A stretch of 64,000 nt of DNA from Candidatus Sulfurimonas baltica (lineage in GTDB: Bacteria; Campylobacterota; Campylobacteria; Campylobacterales; Sulfurimonadaceae), in assembly GCF_015265455.1 (NCBI RefSeq), contig NZ_CP054492.1, positions 2,046,001 through 2,110,000 of the forward strand, read 5' to 3'. The position numbers and the translations under genes were made by a program. This document shows, piece by piece, positions 55,117 through 64,000 of the stretch. The notes under the pieces were generated by a model. That model was not told the origin of the DNA. It ran no database searches and saw nothing but the letters and a program-made list of their open reading frames with translations. The first letter of the stretch is position 1. Every line of letters starts with the position of its first letter.

Positions 55117-56928
55117 CTCTTGAACTCTCTTAGCAAGTTGCTTCGGTAAAAGCCCCAAAGACTCCTCTACCAACTTTGTATTTCCATGAGTTATGAAACT
55201 GTCTTCATATTCGAAGCTTTCAACTTCTACATGTAGAATTTTTTCTTTTGCTAAAAACTCTAAGATTGCAGAACCGACTCCGCCCATTTTTGAGCTATCG
55301 CTAAACACAAACCATTTTTTATGTTTTTTAGCCATAGCTCTAAGCATAGTTTCATCAAGAGGTTTTACAAAGCGTAAATCTAAAATACTTACTTCACTCT
55401 CTAAAATTTCTGCTGTTTCATATGCACGGCCAACACCATTTCCGTAACCGATAAAAAGTATATCTGTATCACACGAGCGAAGAAGCTGAGATTTTGCCAA
55501 TTCAAAAGGAGAAGATTCAGGTAAATCTGTTTGAGTAAATGCACCTCTTGGATAGCGGACAGAACAAGGGTGATTATACTCAGCTGCAAATGCAAGTGAC
55601 TGATGCATAGACTTCTCGTCTCTTGGAGCTAAAAGTGTCATATTTGGAATAGCTCTTAAAAAACTAATATCAAAGACACCCTGATGTGTCTCCCCGTCTT
55701 CACCAACTATTCCGGCACGGTCAAGTGCAAAAACAACTGGTAAGTCCATAAGACATGTATCGTGAATTATCTGATCATATCCTCGTTGTAAAAATGTTGA
55801 GTAGATTGTACAGAATGGTTTAAAGCCCTCTTTTGCAAGAGCACTCATTGATGTTACAGCGTGCTGCTCTGCAATTGCTACATCCCAAAATCTATCAGGG
55901 TATAGCTCCATCAGTTCTGTCAAACCTGTTCCGCTTGGCATTGCAGCTGTAGCACCTACTATTTTGTCATTATGTTTTGCAAGGTGAAGAAGAGCCTCTG
56001 TATAGATTTGAGTTGCACTTTTTGCAGCACTTTTTTTAGATGCATTTCCACTATCTAAATCAAATGGACCGACACCGTGCCACTTCTCTTCTTGACCCTC
56101 CGCAATATCATACCCCTTGCCTTTAATAGTTTGAGCATGAACTATCACGGGCCTTTTTAACTCTTTTGCTTTTTCAAATATCTCTATCAGCTGAGTTAAA
56201 TTATGACCGTCTACCGGACCAATATAGTTAATTCCCATCTCTTCAAACATTATACCTGGTGTAATTAGCTTAAGGGACTCTTCGGCTTTCTTCGCCATAT
56301 AATGAGCAGCCTCACCAAAATTATCAACAAAATTTTCAGTATGTTTTTTGAATTTTTGATAAAAGGGGCTTGCCATTGCAGAACTCAACATTCTGCTTAT
56401 TGCCCCAATTGGCTTAGCGATGCTCATCTCGTTATCATTAAGTATAATAACCATCGGGTACTTTCTATCACCCAACTCATTTAGTGCCTCATAAACCATA
56501 CCGGCTGTCATAGAGCCATCACCAATCATAATAACCGGTACACGTGAATCTTGCTCACCTTTTAGAGCTATTGCCTTAGCTGCTCCAACCCCTAAAGATA
56601 TAGAAGTAGAACTATGCCCAGCCACAAAATAGTCATCGTCACTCTCACTTGGCTTCGTATATCCGCATAATCCATTAAACTGACGCAGAGTATCAAACTC
56701 ATCCCATCTATCTGTTAAAAGTTTATGTGCGTATGATTGATGTGAAACATCAAAAACAAAAGGGTCTTTTTTCGAATCAAATACTTTATGCATTGCAACA
56801 ATTAACTCTGTAGCGCCCAAAGTTGAACTTAGATGTCCCCCATTTTTACTTACAACTCTTAATATCTCTGACCTGATATCTTTACAAATATTATCTAGTT
56901 CTAATATACTTTTTTCTTTTATATTCAT
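55108..56928 (-). CDS. dxs: 1-deoxy-D-xylulose-5-phosphate synthase
   Basis: DXS condenses pyruvate and glyceraldehyde-3-phosphate with TPP, the first step of the MEP isoprenoid pathway. The 606 residues have SSTLGATELIVAMH, GHSSTSISLGVGAA, the TPP motif IGDGSMTAGMVYEALNE with LNDNEMSIA, GPVDGHNL, DVAIAEQHAVT and GEDGETHQGVFD. It is the last gene of the lysA-to-dxs unit, as in Campylobacter jejuni, with 9 nt to fliH. Confidence 0.96.
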   Translation of the reverse strand: MNIKEKSILELDNICKDIRSEILRVVSKNGGHLSSTLGATELIVAMHKVFDSKKDPFVFDVSHQSYAHKLLTDRWDEFDTLRQFNGLCGYTKPSESDDDYFVAGHSSTSISLGVGAAKAIALKGEQDSRVPVIMIGDGSMTAGMVYEALNELGDRKYPMVIILNDNEMSIAKPIGAISRMLSSAMASPFYQKFKKHTENFVDNFGEAAHYMAKKAEESLKLITPGIMFEEMGINYIGPVDGHNLTQLIEIFEKAKELKRPVIVHAQTIKGKGYDIAEGQEEKWHGVGPFDLDSGNASKKSAAKSATQIYTEALLHLAKHNDKIVGATAAMPSGTGLTELMELYPDRFWDVAIAEQHAVTSMSALAKEGFKPFCTIYSTFLQRGYDQIIHDTCLMDLPVVFALDRAGIVGEDGETHQGVFDISFLRAIPNMTLLAPRDEKSMHQSLAFAAEYNHPCSVRYPRGAFTQTDLPESSPFELAKSQLLRSCDTDILFIGYGNGVGRAYETAEILESEVSILDLRFVKPLDETMLRAMAKKHKKWFVFSDSSKMGGVGSAILEFLAKEKILHVEVESFEYEDSFITHGNTKLVEESLGLLPKQLAKRVQELL

Positions 56929-56937
56929 TTTATTACT

Positions 56938-57744
56938 TTACTCACTTAATGCAGCTCTTTTAACACGTTCAAATCTTTTTGAAATCTCAGCATCAATATT
57001 GCCGGCATCACTTATTGCTATTACACCGCCTGGACTAACTGCACTGTCGGATATAATCTCTACATGTTTCATGGAACCAAGACTCTCCGACAAAGCACCA
57101 TGGTCTTTTGGATTTACTTTTAACTTTATTTTTGAGGCACTCTGCAACTCTCTAATTAGTTCGTTGGATAAGATTGTAGCTATATGGTTAGAATTTTCAC
57201 CTAGTTCTATATTTATAACTTCTTTTGATATGTCTATCGCTGCGCTAATTAACTCTTTTTTTATCCCCTCTAATGCACTGTAAAACTCTTTTGCACTACT
57301 CTCTAAGGTTGCAACAGAAGATGAAAACTGATTCAATACCTTTGTCATATTATTATCATCATTCTCAGATGAGAGTTTTTTACCAGCTTCAATACCCTTT
57401 GCAAATGAGTCTTCTTCAGCTTTAATAAGCTCTTTTTTATGCTCATCTGTCATCTCTTCTAACTTCATTTGAAGTTTAATAAAGTTAGATGACATCTCAT
57501 CAGTTTTTTTCATCAGCGACTCAATTAATGAGTCTTTAGAACTTTGACTCATAGCACTAGCGTCAATATCATTCTCTCTTCTATCAGGGTGCACATCTTT
57601 TGTAAACACATCTTTTTTCTCATGTATCAGGCTAGACTCAAACATATCATCTTGAGGTTCATGAGGTCCAACAGCCAGCACTTTAAAGCTATACTTGCTA
57701 ACAGTATGATTTTCTCTGTTTTCGTTACTGATTATAGGAGCCAA
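56938..57744 (-). CDS. fliH: Flagellar export ATPase regulator FliH
   Basis: FliH binds the export ATPase FliI and docks it at the C-ring. The 268-residue protein has an acidic helical middle with GxxxG-like spacing (about 90-140). The C-terminal FliH/SctL domain runs from LISAAIDISKEVINIEL, with a KLKVNPKDHG-type core. The start is TTG 57744 with GGTGGA upstream, 2 nt after the fliG stop. N-terminal ISNENRENHTVSKYSFKV resembles other members of this phylum, which supports the start. Confidence 0.9.
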   Translation of the reverse strand: MAPIISNENRENHTVSKYSFKVLAVGPHEPQDDMFESSLIHEKKDVFTKDVHPDRRENDIDASAMSQSSKDSLIESLMKKTDEMSSNFIKLQMKLEEMTDEHKKELIKAEEDSFAKGIEAGKKLSSENDDNNMTKVLNQFSSSVATLESSAKEFYSALEGIKKELISAAIDISKEVINIELGENSNHIATILSNELIRELQSASKIKLKVNPKDHGALSESLGSMKHVEIISDSAVSPGGVIAISDAGNIDAEISKRFERVKRAALSE

Positions 57745-57746
57745 AA

Positions 57747-58772
57747 CTATTCCACCATCTCTTCACTTGAACCCATTTGTATAGCCCCAGCTTCAGCAAG
57801 ACCATTAACAAGCTCAACAATTTTTCTCTGAGCTGTTTCTACATCTTTCATCTTAACAGCACCCATAAACTGCATCTCTTCATCGAATGCAGCCTTAGCT
57901 CTTTCACTCATTGCAGAGAAGAATTTCTCTTTTAAATCTTCAGGAGCACTCTTGAGAGCAAGCATTAAGTCAGGCTTCTCAACTGTTTTGAGTAGCTCTA
58001 CGATAGCATTCTTATCAAGAGTAACAATATCTTCAAATGTAAACATCATCTCTTTAATAAGTGTTGACATCTCTTCATCTCTCTCCTCAATCTTAGAGAG
58101 AGTGTCTTTAGATGCTTTTGCGCCAAGACGATTGAAGATATCGGCAACAGCACGAGGTCCACCAACCTCAACTTTGTAGGTCGCAAGTGATTCAAGCTTA
58201 GACTCAAGAACCGCGGAAACCCTTTTGATAACAGAAGGGGATATATCTCCAAGTTTTGCCATTCTCATTGCAACTTCAGAGCGTAAATCATCCGGAAAAT
58301 ACTGAATAGTGTCAGCAGCCTGCGTTGCATCCATATGTGCCAGTATAAGTGCTATTGTTTGCGGGTGCTCATTTATAATAAAGTCTGAAAGTTGTTGAGG
58401 CTTAATTTTTGATAGATATGAAAAATTTTGAGTCTCCTGCATACTTTTTGATAGTTTTTCTAAAATTACTTTTGCCTCTTCTGGACCAAGTGTCCTATAC
58501 AACAACTCTCTAGCATACTCCATACCGCCAGATGTAATAAACTGACCCGACTGTATTATTGCATGAAACTCTTCGAGAACTGCTGCTGCGACTGCTTTAT
58601 CTACCGTCCTGTTACCTGCAATATATTTGGATATCTCTGTAATTGTTTCAACACTCATCAGCGCAAATAGTGAAGCGGTTATATCTTCTCCGAGTTGCAT
58701 TAAAAGGATTGCTGCCTTCTCTCCCATACTCATCTCATCAAATGCTGCTTGCTGTAATGGATTTAAGTTCAT
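57747..58772 (-). CDS. fliG: Flagellar motor switch protein FliG
   Basis: FliG is the rotor component that interacts with the stator and sets rotation sense. The 341 residues have the N-terminal domain contacting FliF (MSMGEKAAILLMQLGED), the middle EHPQTIALILAHM motif with PSVIKRVSAVLE, and the C-terminal torque domain. The latter has FTFEDIVTL and charged residues in LKSAPEDLKEKFFSAMSERA (as KEKFFSAMSERA). It sits between fliF and fliH. The CheY target region FliM is outside the window. Confidence 0.97.
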   Translation of the reverse strand: MNLNPLQQAAFDEMSMGEKAAILLMQLGEDITASLFALMSVETITEISKYIAGNRTVDKAVAAAVLEEFHAIIQSGQFITSGGMEYARELLYRTLGPEEAKVILEKLSKSMQETQNFSYLSKIKPQQLSDFIINEHPQTIALILAHMDATQAADTIQYFPDDLRSEVAMRMAKLGDISPSVIKRVSAVLESKLESLATYKVEVGGPRAVADIFNRLGAKASKDTLSKIEERDEEMSTLIKEMMFTFEDIVTLDKNAIVELLKTVEKPDLMLALKSAPEDLKEKFFSAMSERAKAAFDEEMQFMGAVKMKDVETAQRKIVELVNGLAEAGAIQMGSSEEMVE

Positions 58773-58783
58773 GCGACCCCCTT

Positions 58784-60484
58784 TTATCTAATTATACCGT
58801 CAGCTTCTTCTGTTAAAAGAGCCTGCAATACTAATGCAATCTGCTCAGGAGATTCCTCAGCCATAGTTTTAACTTTTTCAAGAAGAACTTCATATTTTAA
58901 GGCATCTTCACTAAAGCCCTCGCCTAAGCCAAGCTGATCCTCAACTTTTTTACGCATTGATTGAACTTTTTCCACCAAATCTTCATCATCACTATCCTCA
59001 ATATCCAAATAAGGTTTAATATGATCATCCTCTTCTTTGGAAATCTCTAACATTCTCTCTGCAAACGGACTAATAACTTTTTTGTATAAAATTAAAAGCA
59101 TCAAAAGTACAAACATATACTTGAAAACTGCAGAGAAAGGAGTTAAGTATGTTTGAGAAAATTTCATTGCTTTACTTACTCCATCTTCTCCAATTAGACC
59201 AGCAGTTCTTTTGAATTGTAAATTTTTAACAGTTATCTGATCGCCTCTGGCTTCATCAACACCGATTGAGCGACTAACAAGAGAAGTTAGCGCCTGCAAA
59301 TCGCTCTCTGAGAGTGCCTCATATTCCAACTCTTCAGTTACATTGCCATTTTCATCAGTTTTATATTTATATTTTCCATCAACCATAACAGCGGCTGTAA
59401 CTCTTTTTATACGAGCAAACTGACTTTTTGTTGTTGAAACAGTTTTTCCAACTTCATAATTTGTTGTACCAGAGTTTTTCTCATATTTTTCATTAGTTTT
59501 ATTGCTCTTTAGCCCTTCTACTGGGCCTATATTACTGACAGTTCCTGGAACACCTCCAACTTCTGCCGGAGTTGCTCCCTCTCTCTTCTCTTCACTAACC
59601 TGCTCACTTCTTACAACATTTTCAGGGTCATAAACCTCAGAAGTAGAACTTTGTATTGAAAAATCAAAATCAATAGTTACCTGAGCTACTACTTTTTTAC
59701 TTCCACCGACAAAAGGAGATATTACATCTATAATTTTATTCTGATTTTTTTTCTCTTCTTTTGCTTTATATTTTTGTTGTGTCGCTGAGAGTTCGCCCAT
59801 CTGAGCCATCTCATCCTCATCCCCTAACGTTTCGCCTTCATTGTCTATCAACATTACATTTGCGGGAGTCAGCTTAGGGACAGCAGCAGCTACGAGATTT
59901 TTTATTCCTCTTATTTGCTTAGCAGACAGCCTGCGCCCTTCAACCATACTAACCATTATTGAGGCAGTCGGCTCTACCTGCTTAGATACAAAAAGCGTCT
60001 CTTTTGGTAAAGCCAAGCTTACACTTGCTGATTCTATAGGAGCAAGAGCATTGATTGTCCTAGATAGTTCACCTTCAATTGCACGTAGAAACTTAATATT
60101 TTGGTCAAACGAAGTTGCTCCAAACTCTTGAGTATCAAAAAGTTCAAAGCCTACACCGCTATTCTTTGGTATACCAAGCGAAGCAATAGCAATTCGCTCT
60201 CTGTATACTACATTTTTTGGAACTTTTATAACATTTTTGTCCAATAGTTGGTAAGGTATATTGTCTTTTTCCAGATGCTCAACAATTTTAGCTGCCTCTT
60301 CTGAACTTAAAGAATCGAAAAGAGTTTCATATTTGTTGTTTTCATCTTTTTTAGCTGTATAAACAACCATAAATATCAAAAATGAGACTATCCCTATAAT
60401 AGCTGAAGCAATAATAACCTTCTGCTGATTGGTCAGTTTGTCATATAGAATAACTAACTGTGAAAAAAGTACTTTAAAATCCAT
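58784..60484 (-). CDS. fliF: Flagellar MS-ring protein FliF
   Basis: FliF forms the MS ring in the inner membrane on which the rotor and export gate assemble. The 566 residues have an N-terminal TM (about 23-45), the YscJ/FliF ring-building motifs (GFELFDTQEFGATSFDQN, ALAPIESASVSLALP) and a second TM (about 445-465). A cytosolic tail that binds FliG follows. The ATG at 60484 is preferred over a TTG one codon earlier. It is between hisC and fliG. Confidence 0.96.
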   Translation of the reverse strand: MDFKVLFSQLVILYDKLTNQQKVIIASAIIGIVSFLIFMVVYTAKKDENNKYETLFDSLSSEEAAKIVEHLEKDNIPYQLLDKNVIKVPKNVVYRERIAIASLGIPKNSGVGFELFDTQEFGATSFDQNIKFLRAIEGELSRTINALAPIESASVSLALPKETLFVSKQVEPTASIMVSMVEGRRLSAKQIRGIKNLVAAAVPKLTPANVMLIDNEGETLGDEDEMAQMGELSATQQKYKAKEEKKNQNKIIDVISPFVGGSKKVVAQVTIDFDFSIQSSTSEVYDPENVVRSEQVSEEKREGATPAEVGGVPGTVSNIGPVEGLKSNKTNEKYEKNSGTTNYEVGKTVSTTKSQFARIKRVTAAVMVDGKYKYKTDENGNVTEELEYEALSESDLQALTSLVSRSIGVDEARGDQITVKNLQFKRTAGLIGEDGVSKAMKFSQTYLTPFSAVFKYMFVLLMLLILYKKVISPFAERMLEISKEEDDHIKPYLDIEDSDDEDLVEKVQSMRKKVEDQLGLGEGFSEDALKYEVLLEKVKTMAEESPEQIALVLQALLTEEADGIIR

Positions 60485-60503
60485 CAAGTTCCCATTTTAA
60501 AAA

Positions 60504-61598
60504 TTATAAACACTGTTTTAGCAACTCAAAAAAACGACTATTTTGATCTTTTGTTCCAACAGTAACTCTAATTGCATTCATACCGTAACCACTTAAATTT
60601 CTAACTATCATCCCTTTTTGTAAAAGAGAGTTTGATATTTCTGTGGAGTTTTGATTATTATTTAGACATAAAGTAACAAAATTTGTATAACTGTTTATTA
60701 TATCTATTTTTTGCTCTAAAGCAAACTCTTCATAACGTTTCATCTGCTCAAAATTAAGAGTAACACTTTTTTGCACAAACTCTTCATCACTAAGTGCTAT
60801 TGTAGCAGCTTCAAGAGAGAGAGTAGTTATGTTAAATGGCGGTCTGAGCTTATACAACTCTTTTATTATTTTTTCATCTGCTATACCGTATCCAACTCTC
60901 ATTCCACCAAGACCGTAAGCTTTGGAAAAAGTACCAAGGTATATCACGTTGCTGAATTTATTCACAAGCTCTTTTGCTGAAATCTCTTTTGAACTATCCT
61001 TAGCAATCGCATACTCCATGTAAGCGCCATCAACTACAACTAATGTGTCACTATCAATCTTTTCAATAAACTCAAAAAGCTCATCTCTATCAATCGCATC
61101 ACCAGTCGGATTATTTGGTGTACATAAAAAAATAATTTCTGGTTTTTGTTCTTTATAAATTTTATAAAACTCATCTAAATCATGTTTTTGAGAAGCTGTT
61201 TTTATTATCTTAGCACCAACATGTTTTGCATATATCTCATACATTGCAAAGGTTACACTGTTGACTAAAATTTTAGAGCTTGAGTTTGCCTTCGCATGCA
61301 TTAAAAACTCTATTACTTGATCACTACCTGAGCCAATAATAACATTACTTGATTCAACACCAAATCTTAAACTTATGGCATTTTTTAATTTTATCATTGA
61401 ATCATCAGGATAAAGAGCCATATTCGCTAATATAGCACCTACGGCATTTTGCACTTTAATTGAACATCCATAAGGATTCTCGTTTGAAGCAAGCTTTACA
61501 ACATCTTTTGCATCTATTCCAAACTCTCTGACTACTAATTCTATGGGCTTTCCAGCCTCATATGTACTTATACTTTCTAAATTTTTATTAAATTTCAC
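60504..61598 (-). CDS. hisC: Histidinol-phosphate aminotransferase
   Basis: HisC transaminates imidazole-acetol phosphate in histidine synthesis and can also serve aromatic amino acids. The 364 residues contain [33 protein letters not shown] and the PLP-Lys loop [18 protein letters not shown]. The GTG at 61598 with GAGG eight bases upstream gives the phylum-typical start [17 protein letters not shown]; a GTG three codons earlier is less likely. It overlaps pheA by 11 nt. It lies next to pheA, so a tyrosine/phenylalanine role is possible. Confidence 0.95.
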   Translation of the reverse strand: MKFNKNLESISTYEAGKPIELVVREFGIDAKDVVKLASNENPYGCSIKVQNAVGAILANMALYPDDSMIKLKNAISLRFGVESSNVIIGSGSDQVIEFLMHAKANSSSKILVNSVTFAMYEIYAKHVGAKIIKTASQKHDLDEFYKIYKEQKPEIIFLCTPNNPTGDAIDRDELFEFIEKIDSDTLVVVDGAYMEYAIAKDSSKEISAKELVNKFSNVIYLGTFSKAYGLGGMRVGYGIADEKIIKELYKLRPPFNITTLSLEAATIALSDEEFVQKSVTLNFEQMKRYEEFALEQKIDIINSYTNFVTLCLNNNQNSTEISNSLLQKGMIVRNLSGYGMNAIRVTVGTKDQNSRFFELLKQCL

Positions 61599-62679
61599 TA
61601 TTATCACCTCTAATATAACTGCCTAACCAAGTCACTTCTCCATCATGTTTTTGTAAAACACTCTGAATATCAACATCATCAATATGCCCGTAAAAATCTA
61701 TAAAAAACCAATAACCAAATCCGCCCTCATCCTTAGATGGACGAGACTCAATTTTAGATAAGTTTATTTTCTTTTCATCAAAATCTTGTAAAAAATGGAC
61801 AAGAGATCCAGCCTTAACTCCATCTTTTAGTCTAACTAAGATTGAAGTTTTATCCTCGTCGCTTATTTCATTTTTAAAGTCACTAAGTATAACAAACCTT
61901 GTTTGAGAGCCTATGTCATCCTCAATATCATCAAACATTGTTGGAATACCATATAGTTTTGCAGCTATATGACTGCATATTGCTGCAGAATTCTCATCTT
62001 CTGTCGCTAATATTGCTGCCTTAGCTGTTGATTCAACTGGTATAAGCTCTACATTTGATAGCCCATGCTCTTGAAGGAACTCTCTACACTGTCCAAAACC
62101 CTTATCTTTAGAGTATATTTTTTTGATACTTTCAAGATTTCTAGCTTTGGTTGCAAAAGACATATGGATTGGCATGTATAATTCAGCAACAATTTTTACG
62201 GAACTTTTTGCAAGCAAGTCCAATGTTTCACCTACAATTCCATCTCTTGAGTTTTCAATTGGCACAACACCAAACTTTGCTCTCTTTGCTTCTAATGTCT
62301 TAAATACTGAATATATAGAGCCCAAAGATAGATAGTCACTCATAGCTCCGAAACGGCTCTCAGCAGCTTGATGAGTAAAGCTTCCTTCTGGTCCCAAATA
62401 GGCAATTCTCTCTGGAAGTTCTAAGTTTCTAGAAACTGCAAAAACTTCTAAAAATATTGCTTCAATCGCATTCCTGTTTAAAAGCCCTCCACTTCTTAAA
62501 CTATTTTCAGACAACCTTTGTATGATTGCTTTTTCTCTCTCAGGTCTGTATATTGCTCCGCCAGTGTTACTTTTTATCTCGCCAACACGCTCAACAACTT
62601 TCATTCTTTTGTTGAGAAGTTCTAATATTTCATCATCAATAGAATCTATAATAACCCGACAATCATCTAAAGTTTTCAT
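61588..62679 (-). CDS. pheA: Bifunctional chorismate mutase/prephenate dehydratase
   Basis: PheA converts chorismate to phenylpyruvate. The 363 residues comprise an AroQ chorismate mutase (about 1-85: [25 protein letters not shown]) and a prephenate dehydratase domain ([31 protein letters not shown]). A C-terminal ACT regulatory domain has [10 protein letters not shown] for feedback by phenylalanine. It overlaps the HAD gene by 4 nt and hisC by 11 nt. Confidence 0.96.
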   Translation of the reverse strand: MKTLDDCRVIIDSIDDEILELLNKRMKVVERVGEIKSNTGGAIYRPEREKAIIQRLSENSLRSGGLLNRNAIEAIFLEVFAVSRNLELPERIAYLGPEGSFTHQAAESRFGAMSDYLSLGSIYSVFKTLEAKRAKFGVVPIENSRDGIVGETLDLLAKSSVKIVAELYMPIHMSFATKARNLESIKKIYSKDKGFGQCREFLQEHGLSNVELIPVESTAKAAILATEDENSAAICSHIAAKLYGIPTMFDDIEDDIGSQTRFVILSDFKNEISDEDKTSILVRLKDGVKAGSLVHFLQDFDEKKINLSKIESRPSKDEGGFGYWFFIDFYGHIDDVDIQSVLQKHDGEVTWLGSYIRGDNSEI

Positions 62680-63467
62680 ATTATCTCCATATTCTTGTAT
62701 TCCAAAATTTCTTGCATATCACCATATATAGAGTCTGGTCTTAGAGATGGCTCTAAAAATGGAACTATCTCATCTGCTGATTTATATTTTCCGCTTGTTA
62801 CAAATACAGTTTTCATCCCCATCTCCTTGGCTCCGCCGAGATCTCCCTTAACATCATCACTAATTATAGTTATTTCGCTAAACTCAGCATTTCTAGCCTG
62901 ATTACGCAGCATTTTTAAAGCCTCTTTGTAAAAAATTTCACTAGGTTTTCCCACAACTTCATAATTTGCAGATGTAGCAAACTCAAGCATCTTTAAAATT
63001 GCTCCAACACCTGGGTATCTTTTGTTGTTTTTAGCATATATTGATGTTTCATGCATTCCTACCAAAGAGGCTCCACTCAATAAAAAATCTATCATCTGCG
63101 CATACTCATCAGCTGTAAAATCATCTTTTACTGAGACCAATACCGTTTTTGGATTTTTATAATTGAGTAAATACCCTCTTTTGACCAACGTCTCTAAAAA
63201 TTCATTTGTGCCATAAGCAGCAACAGCTTCTTTTTTTACACGAGAGTCCAAAAGCATTAAAGGGTCAAGGTACTTAGAAAATTCAAAACTAAAACCTATT
63301 GATTGCAAAAATGAATAAAAATCTAAAGAGTCTTTTTTGGTGTTATTTGTAATTACCATATATGGGATTTTTTTTTCATTTAGCATATCAATAAACTCTA
63401 TACTCCCGCGTATTGGCGATTTATCTGTATCACTAATCAAAGTACCTTGAACATCTATGAAATACAA
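62676..63467 (-). CDS. HAD-IIA (NagD-like) hydrolase
   Basis: A 263-residue haloacid-dehalogenase phosphatase. The nucleophile motif is FIDVQGTLIS, where Asp is followed by V-Q in place of the common D-x-D/N. Motif II is MVITNNTKK, with VGKPSEIFYKEAL and motif IV SDDVKGDLGGAKEMGMK after it. It starts at TTG 63467 with GGGG six bases before. Its place between lysA and pheA is conserved in Campylobacter, but the substrate is unknown. Confidence 0.88.
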   Translation of the reverse strand: MYFIDVQGTLISDTDKSPIRGSIEFIDMLNEKKIPYMVITNNTKKDSLDFYSFLQSIGFSFEFSKYLDPLMLLDSRVKKEAVAAYGTNEFLETLVKRGYLLNYKNPKTVLVSVKDDFTADEYAQMIDFLLSGASLVGMHETSIYAKNNKRYPGVGAILKMLEFATSANYEVVGKPSEIFYKEALKMLRNQARNAEFSEITIISDDVKGDLGGAKEMGMKTVFVTSGKYKSADEIVPFLEPSLRPDSIYGDMQEILEYKNMEII

Positions 63468-63469
63468 AT

Positions 63470-63550
63470 CTATCCCCTTGTCTCGTATAGCATGAACTCA
63501 ACCATATAATATTCAGTCACTAAAGCTTTGCCTCTGGCAAGATATGTCAT
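63470..63550 (-). CDS. Possible 26-residue micro-ORF between lysA and the HAD gene
   Basis: ATG 63550, preceded by AGG seven bases upstream, opens 26 codons (MTYLARGKALVTEYY..., ending YETRG). It stops 2 nt before the HAD TTG start, filling exactly the gap between lysA and HAD. This could be a real micropeptide or a leader that couples translation of the HAD gene. No homologue is known to me and it is too short for codon statistics. Confidence 0.35.
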   Translation of the reverse strand: MTYLARGKALVTEYYMVEFMLYETRG

Positions 63551-63558
63551 TCTGATAC

Positions 63559-64000
63559 CTAAACCAAAAATTCTTTTTCTAAAGCTACTAAATCTTCAAA
63601 ATTTTCACGTTTGCGTATAAGTCTTGCTTTGCCATCTTTTAACGCAATCTCAGCACTTCTTCCTCTTGTGTTGTAGTTACTGCCCATACCAAAGCCATAT
63701 GCACCGGCACTATGAACAACCAATAAATCATTGTGCTCTAAAATTGGCAGTGGGTAGTTTTTTGCAAAAAAGTCACCGCTCTCACAAACTGGACCAACTA
63801 CATCCGCTTTACTTAGCTCTGACTTACTATCTGTTATAGCTTCTATTTTATGATAAGCATTATAAAGGCTTGGACGAAGAAGATCATTCATAGCACCATC
63901 AACTACTACAAATCTTTTTGTCCCATTTTGTTTTTCATACAAGACTTTTGTTAAAAAGTATCCAGCATTTGCTGTTAAAAATCTTCCCGGTTCGCAGATT
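63559..64000 (-). CDS. lysA: Diaminopimelate decarboxylase, C-terminal part (runs off right edge)
   Basis: LysA decarboxylates meso-diaminopimelate to lysine with PLP. About 146 C-terminal residues are in the window: CEPGRFLTANAGYF at the edge (EPGR binds PLP phosphate), VVDGAMNDLLRPSLY, the substrate Cys in VGPVCESGDFF and the Tyr in AGAYGFGMGSNYN. No start is inside the window. It is the upstream member of the lysA-HAD-pheA-hisC-fliF-fliG-fliH-dxs unit. Confidence 0.96.
   Translation of the reverse strand, partial: ICEPGRFLTANAGYFLTKVLYEKQNGTKRFVVVDGAMNDLLRPSLYNAYHKIEAITDSKSELSKADVVGPVCESGDFFAKNYPLPILEHNDLLVVHSAGAYGFGMGSNYNTRGRSAEIALKDGKARLIRKRENFEDLVALEKEFLV

Overview
The window is AT-rich chromosomal DNA from a member of the Campylobacterota (Epsilonproteobacteria), most likely a Sulfurimonas-like chemolithotroph. 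The evidence is gene order and protein type. cheY-prmA-ftsH, a PEB4-type chaperone beside nth and fba, and lysA-HAD-pheA-hisC-fliF-fliG-fliH-dxs are arrangements familiar from Campylobacter and Helicobacter. The respiratory and redox genes (Mo-bisMGD oxidoreductase with NrfD and 4Fe-4S subunits, tetraheme cytochrome, hemerythrin) fit a sulfur- or nitrogen-respiring free-living relative. I see no phage, insertion sequence, rRNA or CRISPR array. Gene density is very high, with many 1-26 nt overlaps and several TTG or GTG starts.

Layout. 1-8 kb: ftsH, prmA, cheY, hisA, hisH, a PDC-type membrane protein, lpxL, an AI-2E-family permease, ruvB and panB. 8-10.1 kb: an Hpt protein, trpA, tRNA-Arg(GCG) and two small cell-division-like proteins. 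10.1-18.4 kb: ruvX, mnmE, jag, yidC, yidD, rnpA and rpmH (the classical ribosomal L34/RNase P/membrane insertion cluster, here without dnaA), then a tetraheme cytochrome and clpB. 18.5-24.7 kb: nitroreductase, a PLP enzyme, PEB4-type PPIase, nth, a lipoprotein, a small secreted protein with a duplicated Cys motif, cmoA and fba. 24.8-29.7 kb: a coiled-coil DNA-binding-like protein, a DUF342/FapA protein, a small HTH protein with its partner, HU, and a NERD-like P-loop protein. This stretch holds the least explained genes.

29.7-38.5 kb: cyclophilin, a Pit phosphate permease, a TlpA-type thioredoxin and the FeS-NrfD-Mo oxidoreductase operon. 38.5-42.5 kb: hisD, a thioredoxin-fold protein, aroK, a 12-TM NnrS-like protein and hemerythrin on one strand. 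42.7-47.9 kb: ctpA, purC, purS, purQ, an SH3-like membrane protein, plsC and crcB. 47.9-55.1 kb: a PAS-GGDEF cyclase, a solo ABC ATPase, dimeric dUTPase, a 57-aa Cys protein, and an ovothiol-type operon (ovoA, an OvoB-like PLP lyase and two small genes), then pgeF. 55.1-64 kb: the lysA-to-dxs operon carrying the flagellar MS-ring, switch and export genes.

The points most worth a second look are the probable ovothiol operon, the 1138-aa molybdoenzyme of unresolved substrate, the HTH/HU/NERD-ATPase cluster with its palindromic upstream region, the secreted protein with two GYCNGEGH motifs, rnpA without a standard start codon, two possibly leaderless genes, and a roughly seven-fold excess of the palindrome TACATGTA. 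All calls are from reading the sequence; no searches were run.
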